From NCBI GenBank assembly GCA_958439205.1, contig OY288189.1:2743001-2807000 (forward strand): DNA of 64,000 nt, given 5' to 3'. This document shows positions 63,908-64,000 of this stretch, piece after piece. Numbering within the stretch: the first letter of the stretch is position 1; every line of letters starts with the position of its first letter. The translations under genes and the position numbers were made by a program. The notes beneath the pieces were generated by a model, which was not told where the DNA came from, ran no database searches, and worked only from the letters and a program-made list of their open reading frames with translations. This DNA comes from an uncultured Allorhizobium sp. Lineage in GTDB: Bacteria; Pseudomonadota; Alphaproteobacteria; Rhizobiales; Rhizobiaceae.

Positions 63908-63964
63908 GTTATTCATTCAATCAACTCGGTAGTCTGAAGCCGGCCCCGGAGGGCCGGCTCTTGA

Positions 63965-64000
63965 TCATTCCGTCGGCGTTTCGCTGCCGGCGTCTGCGAT
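63965..64000 (-). CDS. gyrA: Last 11 codons of a gene running off the window, probably gyrA
   Basis: On the minus strand the frame IADAGSETPTE-stop ends at 63965. The rhizobial order gyrA-coaD-ppi-ppi-queA-tgt makes DNA gyrase subunit A the likely gene, but eleven residues cannot prove it. A GCCGGCCC hairpin lies just downstream (about 63940-63961). Confidence 0.45.
   Translation of the reverse strand: MADAGSETPTE

Overview
The window is 64 kb of GC-rich alphaproteobacterial chromosome, most likely from a Rhizobiaceae member (Rhizobium/Agrobacterium/Ciceribacter/Shinella type). The main support is gene content and order: gyrA-end/coaD/two cyclophilins/queA/tgt; rlpA-dacC-tmk-holB-metG-tatD-MBL; a UvrB of about 1,015 residues; DUF1127 peptides beside a LysR regulator; ExoD; and palindromic intergenic repeats that also sit inside uvrB. 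The genus is inferred and was not checked against any database. Four AT-richer islets stand out from the background: 1-1068, 13.9-16.2 kb, 24.7-26.7 kb and 44.5-45.7 kb.

Layout. 1-7.3 kb: end of a superfamily 1 helicase, uvrB, an HNH nuclease and a GGDEF-EAL protein. 7.5-13.8 kb: small membrane proteins, an XRE/MmyB-type regulator, a thioesterase, a chemoreceptor, a lipoprotein and a TauE/SafE exporter. 13.9-16.2 kb: a foreign-looking KAP P-loop NTPase with a tightly linked partner, followed by a cluster of palindromic repeats. 16.6-24.2 kb: mainly regulators (GlxA/AraC, LysR with two DUF1127 peptides, MocR, TetR), each next to its likely targets. 24.7-26.7 kb: a compact AT-rich operon of a ParA-type ATPase and two unrecognised proteins, the best candidate for an undescribed (possibly defence) system.

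27.3-39.7 kb is the metabolic centrepiece: a cobalamin-dependent one-carbon module. It holds a non-pyrrolysine MttB-family methyltransferase, a corrinoid protein, a methyl-THF:corrinoid methyltransferase, a RACo-type ferredoxin/ASKHA reactivator, MetF- and MetV-like proteins, a PF13769 small protein, a formyltransferase-like protein, DUF1638 and a ferredoxin-like protein. The expected flow is: methylated substrate (quaternary amine is a guess) to the corrinoid protein, to THF, then oxidation through methylene-THF. A BrnTA toxin-antitoxin pair, ExoD, two entericidin-like lipoproteins and small membrane peptides are interspersed.

39.8-44.5 kb: a phosphodiester glycosidase, a MacAB-like exporter and tRNA-Ser(TGA), with a decayed tyrosine integrase just beyond it. 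45.7-54.1 kb: cell-envelope and core replication/translation genes. 54.2-58.9 kb: an acetyltransferase, a phosphoesterase, a GH3 beta-glucosidase and a DUF4864 protein. 59-64 kb: tgt-queA, two cyclophilins, coaD, then a regulatory region with two arrays of 11-bp-spaced half-sites upstream of tiny membrane peptides, and the last codons of what is probably gyrA.

No CRISPR array, rRNA gene or intact insertion sequence was seen.
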